DNA of 64,000 bases from an uncultured Eubacteriales bacterium (GTDB lineage Bacteria > Bacillota > Clostridia > HGM11514), in contig CABUMF010000003.1 in the NCBI GenBank assembly GCA_902492655.1, positions 1 to 64,000 on the forward strand. Reading direction: 5' to 3'. Below, piece after piece: positions 16,081 through 23,564 of this stretch. Every line of letters begins with the position of its first letter. The stretch's first letter is position 1. The position numbers and the translations under genes are program-made. The notes beneath the pieces are model-generated. The model was not told where the DNA came from, did not search any database, and saw nothing but the letters and a program-made list of their open reading frames with translations.

Positions 16081-17019
16081 TTAATTGCACTCTGCCGTGA
16101 GAGGACCTGCAAGCTCCTTAAGATAGAACAGCTTACCGGGAAGCGTCGGCATATAGGTTGATGTAATATGCATATCGGGGCCGTAATGAAGGGTTGTAAG
16201 GAAGCTCATTCCCTGCCATCCCATTCCGCGTCCGAGTGCTCCGTCCGCACCGCCGATTATGTAGTCAGCCTGCAAGAAAAGTCCTGGTCCGATAGTGTTT
16301 GCTCTGCAAGGAACAAGCGTTGTACGGCTTTTGAAGCTTGTTATTGCATTCTGCTCTATTGTAAGAGGATGAAGCTTCGCTCCAAGACGGAAGTTTGCAC
16401 TTTTCCACTCGGCCTCGGAAGCGTAATCTTCCGCAAAGTGAGGCTCCCAGAAAGCAATGTGGCACATTCTGCCTATACCGAATACAAGTACAAGCTTTGC
16501 ACCTTCCGCTTTAAGCTTTGCGATCTTTTCGGGATATGTGGGAAGATTTTCCTTTGTTGCAAAATTTCTTTGCTGCGGAGGAATTGTAAGGCTTCCCAGC
16601 TTATCAAAGAATGCTTCCTTCATGCTATACTCAAAGGATGCCGGATTGTCCGATGAAAGGGTGTTTCCTTCTCCGTCAGCCCATTCGTCCATATTAAATG
16701 TGTACACATGAGAGCAGTCAACATTCCAGGATTTAAGAAAATATACTGCCCACTTATACATTCCCATAGGACCTACGGGAAGAATTATGGCAAGCTTTTT
16801 GCCCTCGTCCTTTGCAAGCTTAATCTGCAAGGCTATTTCATGCCCCATGTATGTGTCAAAATCATTGATGTTATCACATTCAACAGGCGTGAAATCCTTA
16901 TGCCAGAAGGCTTCGCGAGATACTCCTTTTTCGCAGCACTCGTCAATTTTTTTCATGTCCCAGCCCTTCGGGTAAAATCCTTCCAAAAGGCTTCCTTCAA
17001 CTGTAGATAAAAAATCCAT
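16081..17019 (-). CDS. NagB-like sugar-phosphate deaminase/isomerase, divergent active site
   Basis: A 312-residue member of the glucosamine-6-phosphate deaminase (NagB) / sugar-isomerase superfamily. It shows FNMDEWADG (Asp111, Glu112) in place of NMDEY, and GIGRMCHIAFWEP (181-193) in place of canonical GIGxDGHIAFNEP. His187 is kept, but the Asp-Gly before it is Met-Cys and the Asn after Phe is Trp. It is longer than NagB (about 240-265). These changes suggest a different substrate rather than glucosamine-6-phosphate. Start: ATG 17019 after AAGGAAG. Fifth gene of the operon, following the aldolase. Confidence 0.75.
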   Translation of the reverse strand: MDFLSTVEGSLLEGFYPKGWDMKKIDECCEKGVSREAFWHKDFTPVECDNINDFDTYMGHEIALQIKLAKDEGKKLAIILPVGPMGMYKWAVYFLKSWNVDCSHVYTFNMDEWADGEGNTLSSDNPASFEYSMKEAFFDKLGSLTIPPQQRNFATKENLPTYPEKIAKLKAEGAKLVLVFGIGRMCHIAFWEPHFAEDYASEAEWKSANFRLGAKLHPLTIEQNAITSFKSRTTLVPCRANTIGPGLFLQADYIIGGADGALGRGMGWQGMSFLTTLHYGPDMHITSTYMPTLPGKLFYLKELAGPLTAECN

Positions 17020-17037
17020 AATCAAAAACTTCCTTTC

Positions 17038-17865
17038 TTATGCTTTATTATTGCTGCCGAAAAGACGCATTTTTGTTTTTACTACTTCCTTAACGGCATT
17101 TTTGGCATCATCAAATAAAATTTCGTGGTTTTCGCTGCCGATGTACGCTTCTCTTGCAGCTACGCACATTTCGGTGCAAATATTAACTTTTCTTATTCCG
17201 TGCTTAATCGTATTTTTGAAATCATCGTCCGTAAGACCGCTTCCTCCGTGAAGCACAAGGGGCTTTTCGGCAACCGAGTATATTTCGGACAGACGGTTTA
17301 TATCAAGCACGGGTTTTTTTATGTATTTTCCGTGAGCCGTACCGATTGCTACGGCAAGGGCATCAACATCAGCCCTTTCGATAAAGTCATTGACCTGCTC
17401 GGTTTTTGTGTAGTAATCCGAGCAATTAAAATCGTTTTCGTTATTGCCCGCACCGACGTGCCCAAGCTCAGCCTCAACGCTTACTCCCAAGGAATGCGCA
17501 ACCTTGCTTATTTCTTTAGTGTTTGCTATATTTTCTTCGTAAGGAAGGGCACTTCCGTCGTACATAACAGACGAAAAGCCGTTTCTTATAGCGTCCATGA
17601 TTTTTCCGTAATTTGTTCCGTGGTCAAAATGCAGACAAACGGGAACGGTCAGTTTTCTTGCAATGTGTCTCATAATCTCTGCGGCATATTCAAACGGAAT
17701 CAACGGAAGATGAACCTCCGCAACACCGAGAATAAGCGGGCTTTTTTCTTCTTCGGCGGCTTCTGCTATGCCGCGTGCCATCTCGAGGTTCAGCAAATTA
17801 AAATGCCCCACCGCATACTTTTTTTCTTCGGCATCTTTAAGTATTTCTTCAAGTGTAACTAACAT
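17038..17865 (-). CDS. class II ketose-bisphosphate aldolase
   Basis: A 275-residue zinc aldolase of the fructose/tagatose-bisphosphate and IolJ-like family, which cleaves a ketose (bis)phosphate into dihydroxyacetone phosphate and an aldehyde. Visible are the catalytic Asp81 and zinc ligand His82 in HFDHG, Glu131-133 region VEAELGHVG, His178 in GTAHGKY, His206 in HGGSGL, and a phosphate-binding KVNICTE segment. It overlaps the PfkB gene's stop by 7 nt and has AAAGGAG before ATG 17865. A kinase followed by an aldolase is typical of sugar catabolic operons. Confidence 0.88.
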   Translation of the reverse strand: MLVTLEEILKDAEEKKYAVGHFNLLNLEMARGIAEAAEEEKSPLILGVAEVHLPLIPFEYAAEIMRHIARKLTVPVCLHFDHGTNYGKIMDAIRNGFSSVMYDGSALPYEENIANTKEISKVAHSLGVSVEAELGHVGAGNNENDFNCSDYYTKTEQVNDFIERADVDALAVAIGTAHGKYIKKPVLDINRLSEIYSVAEKPLVLHGGSGLTDDDFKNTIKHGIRKVNICTEMCVAAREAYIGSENHEILFDDAKNAVKEVVKTKMRLFGSNNKA

Positions 17866-18803
17866 TTATTATACTCCTTTACGGTTTCTTTCAGCTCGGT
17901 ATAATCTGCTGTCCACGATGTTGCTCCTTTATAAAGAACAGACCTTCCTCCCGTTTCGTTCGCTATCAGGGCGCAGGTTTTAATGTCCTCACCGTGAGCA
18001 TACGCTGCGATAAATCCGGAACAAAAGCTGTCGCCTGCTCCGGTTGTGTCAACAGCCTTGAGCTTTTTCGAGGGGAAATGTATTCCTTTTTCCATGGAGG
18101 CTGTCTTCAAAAAGCAACCCTTGGAGCCCAGCTTTATAACTGCGTTTGAAACTCCCTTTTTAATAAATATATCAGCTGCTTCTTCGGGGGATTCGGCTTT
18201 TGCAATATTGACTGCCTCGTCAATACTTGGCATGAAAAAGTCGATATACGGCATTGACATATCCAAAAGCTCTCCCCATCTTCCCGAATCATCCCAGCAC
18301 ACATCAACAAATGTTGTTTTGCCGAGCTTTTTACATTTTTTCAAAAACTCTGCTGTTTCTTTTCCGTCAAAGGTGTGCAACAGAAATGAACCGGTCACAA
18401 AAACAATATCGCAGTCCTCGATAATCGAAAAATCAATATCCTTTTCCGAGAATGTACCGTTTGCTCCTACACAGTGGAAAAACGAACGCTCTCCGTCGTC
18501 GCTTATCATAAGAACCGATGTTGATGTTTGGGTTTCGCTGTCGGTGCACAAGCCCGATACCCCGACTCCCGATTCCTCCAAGCGTTCCTTTAGGAAACGC
18601 CCGAATATATCAGTGCCGACCTTGCCGACAATTTCGGTTTCAACACCAAGCTTTTTGATGTTGATTGCCGCTGTCATGGCATTGCCGCCGTTATGAAGCG
18701 TAATTGAGTTTACCGGGAGCAAAACACCTTTGTCGGGATAGCTGTTAACCGGCTCTGTAATAATATCCGCCACGAGAATGCCTACACAAGCTACTTTTTT
18801 CAT
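17859..18803 (-). CDS. PfkB-family carbohydrate kinase
   Basis: A 314-residue ribokinase-like sugar kinase. The substrate end shows NGGNAMTAAINIKKLG (38-53) and KVGTDIFGRF. The catalytic, anion-hole motif DTTGAGDSF has Asp258 as the base. It could phosphorylate a free or already phosphorylated sugar; the substrate is not readable. ATG 18803 overlaps the stop of the deacetylase gene as ATGA, with an AGAGG site upstream; the longer frame to 18845 is unlikely. With the aldolase it probably forms a phosphorylate-then-cleave pair. Confidence 0.87.
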   Translation of the reverse strand: MKKVACVGILVADIITEPVNSYPDKGVLLPVNSITLHNGGNAMTAAINIKKLGVETEIVGKVGTDIFGRFLKERLEESGVGVSGLCTDSETQTSTSVLMISDDGERSFFHCVGANGTFSEKDIDFSIIEDCDIVFVTGSFLLHTFDGKETAEFLKKCKKLGKTTFVDVCWDDSGRWGELLDMSMPYIDFFMPSIDEAVNIAKAESPEEAADIFIKKGVSNAVIKLGSKGCFLKTASMEKGIHFPSKKLKAVDTTGAGDSFCSGFIAAYAHGEDIKTCALIANETGGRSVLYKGATSWTADYTELKETVKEYNKC

Positions 18804-19504
18804 GGCAGCAACCTCTTTGGCAAAATCTTCGGCCATGCAAGGCACTGAGTAAACCCTTCAGCATATTGAACTCCGCATTGAAGACCTCTGTATCTTGCGC
18901 AGGTCTTTACGAACTCGGCAAAATCAATATTGTCGTGATCCCTCATCCACTTAAGCTGACTTACATGACATTCGAGCATTTCGAGCTTTTTGTCAATCTG
19001 CTCCGAAATATCCACATATTCCGTGGGGATAAAGTTTACCCCTGCAAGGTTATCCATATAGTAAAGCGGAGTAACCTCCGATTTTCCCGGGGATGCGGTT
19101 TTATAATGCGGTACGCTTGCGGCGAAAGTCGCATCGAACACCAGGCGGCTTACCGCAAGGTGATCGGGCATATAATCATTCGGCGCATGAGTAATGATGA
19201 AATCGGGCTGAGCAGTGCGGATTACATCAACAACCAAATCTCTTTGAGCCTTGCTTCCTTCATAAACCATGAGATCGCCCACATCGCAGGTTACCACCTC
19301 AATTCCTGCAAGAGAGCCGGCATTTTTTGCTTCCTGTATTCGCATATTACGAAGCTCGTCGGGCTCGATAATTTCATGACCGAGATTTCCGTTAGCCACA
19401 TGGCATACGGTTACTTTATCTCCCCTTGCAACGCATTTTGCAAGTGTTCCCGCACAATTTATTTCCATATCGTCAGGATGACATCCTATTGCAAGCACAT
19501 TCAT
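18800..19504 (-). CDS. PIG-L family (LmbE-like) deacetylase
   Basis: A 234-residue zinc deacetylase of the PIG-L/LmbE family, which removes N-acetyl groups from GlcNAc-type sugars, often linked to inositol or other aglycones. The HPDD motif (9-12) supplies zinc ligands and the base, and APNDYMPDHLAVS holds the later metal-binding His. There is no signal peptide, so it acts in the cytosol. ATG 19504 lies behind GGAGTGA, 20 bp after the aminotransferase gene. It points to an N-acetylated amino sugar as pathway substrate. Confidence 0.88.
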   Translation of the reverse strand: MNVLAIGCHPDDMEINCAGTLAKCVARGDKVTVCHVANGNLGHEIIEPDELRNMRIQEAKNAGSLAGIEVVTCDVGDLMVYEGSKAQRDLVVDVIRTAQPDFIITHAPNDYMPDHLAVSRLVFDATFAASVPHYKTASPGKSEVTPLYYMDNLAGVNFIPTEYVDISEQIDKKLEMLECHVSQLKWMRDHDNIDFAEFVKTCARYRGLQCGVQYAEGFTQCLAWPKILPKRLLP

Positions 19505-19524
19505 TTTAAATCACTCCAAATTTA

Positions 19525-20832
19525 TTATTTTCCTTGTTGCATTTCGGCAATGGATTCCAAAATTGCATCAGCCATATATTCAAGCTGACTGTCCTCCAGA
19601 CCGTAGAGAGGCAGGTGTGTAAAACGATGATAGAACACCTCTTCGCATACGGGGCAGGTTTTTGCAATCTCGTCAGAGTCATAGCCCATGTCGGACACAA
19701 CCTTGAAACGATACAAAGGGCCGAAATGAGGAATGTTGGTAACGCCCTTTTCTTCAAGCTTTTTCTTCAATACCTGTATATCTCCGCCTGCCTTTTCGGG
19801 GTCAATCTGGAGTAAGTACATATGGAATGTAGGCTTAATATCATCATCGCCAAGCTTTTGAGGAATTATAGCATCGTTACCCTCAAAACGGCTGTTGAGA
19901 TATTCTGCTGCACTGCGGCGCTTTGCGATGATTTGTTCATTTCTTGCAACCTGAAGCTTAAGTCCCAGGCCTTGAATTTCCGTCGGAGAATAATTGAGCG
20001 CAACGAAGGGCTTTTCCTTTCCAGGAATAGGCGTGATGTTATAAAGCCAGTTCTTTATGGGAGCCGTGAAATCAAGTCCCAAAAATCTCGCACGCTTCAT
20101 TTCGTCGCCGAATCCCGGAATGTTTGTTGTTGCAATGCCGCCTTCGCCGAAGGAAGTAATATTTTTAACTTCATGGAAGCTGAATGCCGCAAAATCTCCT
20201 ATTGTTCCTATGCGTTTGCCTTTGTACATTGCTCCGAAAGCGTGTGCGGCATCTTCCAAAACCAGTATATTATGCTTTTTTGCAAGCTCCATAATCGGGT
20301 CAAGATCTACCGGATAACCGCCGATGTGAACAGGTACAATCATCTTTGTTTTCGGTGTAATCTTGCGGGCAACATCTTTAGGGTCCATATTTATTGTGCG
20401 AGGGTCAACATCCGCAAATACAAGCTTTGCGCCTACGGCAAGAGGATATGCCATTGTTGCAACGAATGTAATTGCAGGAACAATTACCTCATCGCCTTCC
20501 TTAAGACCTGCGTATTTATATGCAATCTCAAATCCGGATGTTGCATTTGTTACAAATGTACTGCTGTTTGTACCGAGATACTCGTTGCAGGCTTGCTCTG
20601 CCGCTTCAACCTGAGTTCCGGTGGAAAGCTTTCCCGGCGGAGTTGAAATAGCGTCAAGCTTTTTAACCTGTTCATAAACAGCATTGCATGCCTGCTCATA
20701 TTCTTCGCCATTTCCCTGCATCAGAAAGCGAATGATTTCCATAAGGTCAGCTACATTGTAGTTTTCACCTACCGCTGCCCAAGGAACCCTTGTTTCACCT
20801 GTGTTATACCTGAAATCAGTTGATTTTCCCAT
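19525..20832 (-). CDS. DegT/DnrJ/EryC1/StrS-family sugar aminotransferase
   Basis: A 435-residue PLP-dependent aminotransferase of the sugar-aminotransferase (DegT) family, which swaps keto and amino groups on sugars or cyclitols. PLP contacts are visible at NATSGFEIAYKY, LVLEDAAHAFGA (Asp194) and SFHEVKNITSFGEGG, where Lys223 should form the Schiff base. The length and motifs are intact. It is the first gene of the operon, with AAAGGGAGG before ATG 20832. Such enzymes are usually biosynthetic; here one leads a catabolic-looking set, which is odd. Confidence 0.88.
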   Translation of the reverse strand: MGKSTDFRYNTGETRVPWAAVGENYNVADLMEIIRFLMQGNGEEYEQACNAVYEQVKKLDAISTPPGKLSTGTQVEAAEQACNEYLGTNSSTFVTNATSGFEIAYKYAGLKEGDEVIVPAITFVATMAYPLAVGAKLVFADVDPRTINMDPKDVARKITPKTKMIVPVHIGGYPVDLDPIMELAKKHNILVLEDAAHAFGAMYKGKRIGTIGDFAAFSFHEVKNITSFGEGGIATTNIPGFGDEMKRARFLGLDFTAPIKNWLYNITPIPGKEKPFVALNYSPTEIQGLGLKLQVARNEQIIAKRRSAAEYLNSRFEGNDAIIPQKLGDDDIKPTFHMYLLQIDPEKAGGDIQVLKKKLEEKGVTNIPHFGPLYRFKVVSDMGYDSDEIAKTCPVCEEVFYHRFTHLPLYGLEDSQLEYMADAILESIAEMQQGK

Positions 20833-20894
20833 GAAAAATCCTCCCTTTATTTAATATAGTTTTAGATAATAAAATTCATTTACTGTTTGAATTA

Positions 20895-20923
20895 ATTGTA
20901 TCATATAAATATGTATTTGTCAA
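20895..20923 (-). promoter_or_regulatory. promoter of the seven-gene sugar operon
   Basis: Minus strand TTGACA (20923-20918), 17-bp spacer, TACAAT (20900-20895). It faces away from the ROK promoter, with only 4 bp between the two -35 boxes. Confidence 0.85.
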
Positions 20924-20934
20924 GATATTGACAA
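20917..20934. promoter_or_regulatory. palindromic operator candidate between divergent promoters
   Basis: TTGTCAA-GATA-TTGACAA is a perfect 7-bp inverted repeat with a 4-bp centre, and it contains both -35 boxes of the divergent promoters. A dimeric repressor here would block both transcripts. The adjacent ROK regulator is the obvious candidate; that link is inferred. Two facing TTGACA boxes 4 bp apart create such a palindrome by themselves, so conservation must be tested. Confidence 0.55.
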
Positions 20935-20956
20935 CATTATTGTAAAATGTTATAAT
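20928..20956 (+). promoter_or_regulatory. promoter of the ROK regulator gene
   Basis: TTGACA (20928-20933), 17-bp spacer, TATAAT (20951-20956): a full consensus promoter 33 bp before the ATG. Confidence 0.87.
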
Positions 20957-20989
20957 AAGTATGTAAAATTACTGAGAAGAGGTTATTAA

Positions 20990-22159
20990 ATGAACCGTTT
21001 AGTCGGAAATGCACAGCTTATTCAAAAGGTCAATAGGCTTAAAGTGCTGAATTATATCAGGAGAAATCCTGATGTTGCAAGACCTGCCGTTGCTCATCAA
21101 ACAGGGCTTTCGGTCGCATCCCTTACAAACATAACAACATATTTGCTTGATAAGGGCTTGATTGCCGAAAACGGAACCGAGACCGTTGCAAGAGTGGGAA
21201 GAAAAGGAACCCTTCTTCGTTTCAAGGCGGATACATACGGGCTTATATGCGTATTTCTTAACATGAAAAGCGTTAATATCGCATATACCGATCTTGAAGG
21301 AAGAGTGATTGCAAACATTCTTGCGGATACCGACAGCTTAAAGCCCCGGGATTTTATTGATACTGTTCACGAGGGCATATCGTTTCTTGTTGAAAAATAT
21401 GATAAAAAACAAATTCTCGGGATAGAAATTGCAATTTCGGGCTTGGTTTTGGACGGAAGCAGATTTGTATTATCGTCCAGCCTCAAGTGGACGGAATTCA
21501 ATCTTAAAGATGAGCTTGAAAGCGAAACGGGAATACCTGTATTTATAGATAATGTTACGGATGTTAAGGCGGCATGGTATTTTCATTCCGAAAAGCAAAA
21601 TCGCAAGGATAATATGCTTATGGTTGACCTTGAAAACGGTATAGGAGCGTGCCAGTTCTATAAAGGTGAAATGAACCGTGCAATGATAGGTGAAATAGGG
21701 CATACAACCGTCGAAAAGGACGGCGAGCCTTGTTTTTGCGGTAACAGAGGGTGCCTTGAGGCAATGTGCTCTGTGCCGAGGATTTTGCAGCTTTACGCCG
21801 ATTACAGCGGGTGCGGGACGGTTTCCTCCAAGGAATTGGTTCAAAAGCTTGAAAACGGTGATCAGATCGCAATCCGTGCGGTGAGAGAATGTTCGCAGTA
21901 TCTCGGAATCGGGCTTGCGAATCTTGTAAATCTCTGCAAGCCGTCTGTTATTGCAATAAATACCGGGGGCGAAAAGCTTCTCTGCCATGTGATAAAGTTT
22001 GCGGTGCCTGAGCTCAAACGCCGTGCGTATCCTGCGCTTTTGGAAGAGCTTAATATTTGCGAGGTTTCAATCAGCGATGAGGACGCCATGAGAGGTGCTG
22101 CGTTCAATCTTTGCGACAGAATTTTTGATTTGGCGTTTGAAGGGAATATTATAGATTAA
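20990..22159 (+). CDS. ROK-family transcriptional regulator (NagC/XylR type)
   Basis: A 389-residue repressor. The N-terminal winged helix-turn-helix (about 15-75) includes NPDVARPAVAHQTGLSVASL. The ROK sugar-kinase-like domain has the zinc-type motif EKDGEPCFCGNRGCLEAM (consensus CxCGxxGCxE) and the IGEIGHTT segment. ROK repressors release DNA on binding a sugar or sugar phosphate. It diverges from the amino-sugar operon, with shared promoter elements and a palindrome, so it very probably controls that operon and itself. The ATG follows AGAAGAGG. Confidence 0.9.
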   Translation: MNRLVGNAQLIQKVNRLKVLNYIRRNPDVARPAVAHQTGLSVASLTNITTYLLDKGLIAENGTETVARVGRKGTLLRFKADTYGLICVFLNMKSVNIAYTDLEGRVIANILADTDSLKPRDFIDTVHEGISFLVEKYDKKQILGIEIAISGLVLDGSRFVLSSSLKWTEFNLKDELESETGIPVFIDNVTDVKAAWYFHSEKQNRKDNMLMVDLENGIGACQFYKGEMNRAMIGEIGHTTVEKDGEPCFCGNRGCLEAMCSVPRILQLYADYSGCGTVSSKELVQKLENGDQIAIRAVRECSQYLGIGLANLVNLCKPSVIAINTGGEKLLCHVIKFAVPELKRRAYPALLEELNICEVSISDEDAMRGAAFNLCDRIFDLAFEGNIID

Positions 22160-22160
22160 A

Positions 22161-22198
22161 AAAATGGGTTGTAGCAATCGGTTACAACCCATTTTAAT
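22161..22198. terminator. bidirectional intrinsic terminator
   Basis: A perfect 13-bp stem (22161-22173 with 22183-22195) and 9-nt loop between the convergent ROK gene and the secreted-protein gene, with A-run and T-run flanks. Confidence 0.83.
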
Positions 22199-22689
22199 TA
22201 TTGCTTTGCCATAAGTGATACTGCGGAATAATCGTCTTCTGAATATTGAAATTCGGTCAAGTCATATTCGTTCATCAAATAGCTGTTTCCGTCCTTTTCA
22301 ACCGTGCCCACGCTTTTGAGCTTAAACCCGAGAGGCTCCGTGGAAATATTTATTATGTACGGATATGCATAAGATTTGCACAGGGGGCGAAGAGTTATAC
22401 GGTCAAAAACAGCAAGCTTTTCGATATAGCCTTCCTCCGGGGGATTTACATCAAAAGAAGCCGATGCGCCGAAGGGAACATCATATTTTTTGACGCTGTA
22501 CAATGTGTTTATACCGGCTGCCGATTTTTTGTATGTATAAACAAACGCCATTGCGGAAACCGTTTCGTCACAATTTACGGTTACCTTAAAGCTTTCGCTT
22601 GTGTTAAGTGAAACATCCACGCTTTCGCTTGCAAAAACACAGCTCGGAAAAATGAGCATAACCAAAATCATTGAAAGTATTTTTTTCAT
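22198..22689 (-). CDS. hypothetical secreted protein
   Basis: 163 residues starting with a signal peptide (MKKILSMILVMLIFPSCVFA, cleavage probably after ASA/FAS near 20-21). A Cys at 17 is not followed by a convincing lipobox, so simple secretion is likelier than lipidation. The mature part is beta-rich with no family I recognise. It follows the YesL-like gene by 5 bp and has its own GGGAGG site, so the two form an operon. Confidence 0.7.
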   Translation of the reverse strand: MKKILSMILVMLIFPSCVFASESVDVSLNTSESFKVTVNCDETVSAMAFVYTYKKSAAGINTLYSVKKYDVPFGASASFDVNPPEEGYIEKLAVFDRITLRPLCKSYAYPYIINISTEPLGFKLKSVGTVEKDGNSYLMNEYDLTEFQYSEDDYSAVSLMAKQ

Positions 22690-22694
22690 TATTT

Positions 22695-23405
22695 TTACCT
22701 CCCTTTAATGCTTTTAATAACATATCTTGCGTAAAAGCTTGCCGAAAAAAATGTTATCGAGAATACTGTAAAAAGCGTAAGAGTGCTTGCAATGGGCATA
22801 CTTATCGCTTGGGGTATAAACGAGCTGAAATATATCATCAGAATAATAAGCGGATAAATGAGCGTTGCGCCCAGCGCAAGTACATTCATCGGAAGCTTTG
22901 CAAGCGTAATGATGAATGCGTTTGTATAAAGCTCCAAAACAGAAGCACGGTTTCGTGCCATCAGGTTATAAACAAATATCTGAACCATATACAAAATAGC
23001 AATAAGCGCACCGAAAAGCCATGTCATATATGACGATAAAAGCCCGTCGGTAAAGCCGAAATAGAGAAGATTATAAATAAATCCGAATGCAAACAGAATA
23101 TTTACAATCCCTATTGCAATGCCTTGCTTAAAATGCTTTTTGAAAGCGGAAAAATAGCTTGAAATATCAAGTGACTGCTCCCCGTCAAGATAATCGTTAA
23201 AAACTTGGACAAGAGCCGCAGACGAAACCCCTATTGTGATTATCGGAATACAGCTAACAACAAATGCCGCATTGAGAATAATTAATTTCCCGAACTTTCT
23301 GAAAATAAGCTCAAGACATAAAAATATGCCTTTTCTTTGGGGAGCGTTTTCCGGAACTCCCTTGCCCGGTTTTTCGTAATTGAAAAATCCAAAAAAGCCT
23401 GCCAT
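22695..23405 (-). CDS. YesL family (DUF624) membrane protein
   Basis: A 236-residue membrane protein with about five helices. The N-terminal GFFNYEKPGKGVPENAP and the following FRKFGKLIILNAAFVVSCIPIITIG are characteristic of the YesL/DUF624 family, which is often found near sugar ABC transporters and polysaccharide-use genes in Bacillota. Function unknown. It is first in a two-gene minus-strand operon. The ribosome site (AAAGGA) is rather far (about 12 nt) from the ATG. Confidence 0.82.
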   Translation of the reverse strand: MAGFFGFFNYEKPGKGVPENAPQRKGIFLCLELIFRKFGKLIILNAAFVVSCIPIITIGVSSAALVQVFNDYLDGEQSLDISSYFSAFKKHFKQGIAIGIVNILFAFGFIYNLLYFGFTDGLLSSYMTWLFGALIAILYMVQIFVYNLMARNRASVLELYTNAFIITLAKLPMNVLALGATLIYPLIILMIYFSSFIPQAISMPIASTLTLFTVFSITFFSASFYARYVIKSIKGR

Positions 23406-23456
23406 AGTAAATGCTTGTCCTTTCCTTAAGTAAAGAAATGTACCGAGTGTATATAT

Positions 23457-23485
23457 ATTTTATAACAAAAACCGAAAATAATCAA
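23457..23485 (-). promoter_or_regulatory. promoter of the YesL-like operon
   Basis: Minus strand TTGATT (23485-23480), 17-bp spacer, TAAAAT (23462-23457). It lies back-to-back with the promoter at 23505-23533. Confidence 0.6.
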
Positions 23486-23504
23486 CCTTTTTATGAAAAA
23501 ACAG

Positions 23505-23533
23505 TTTACAATTTTAAAAAAGTGTTGTATAAT
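23505..23533 (+). promoter_or_regulatory. promoter of the CDF transporter gene
   Basis: TTTACA (23505-23510), 17-bp spacer, TATAAT (23528-23533). Confidence 0.82.
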
Positions 23534-23564
23534 TAATTGTATTATATAAAATCGGTGGTTTTTT

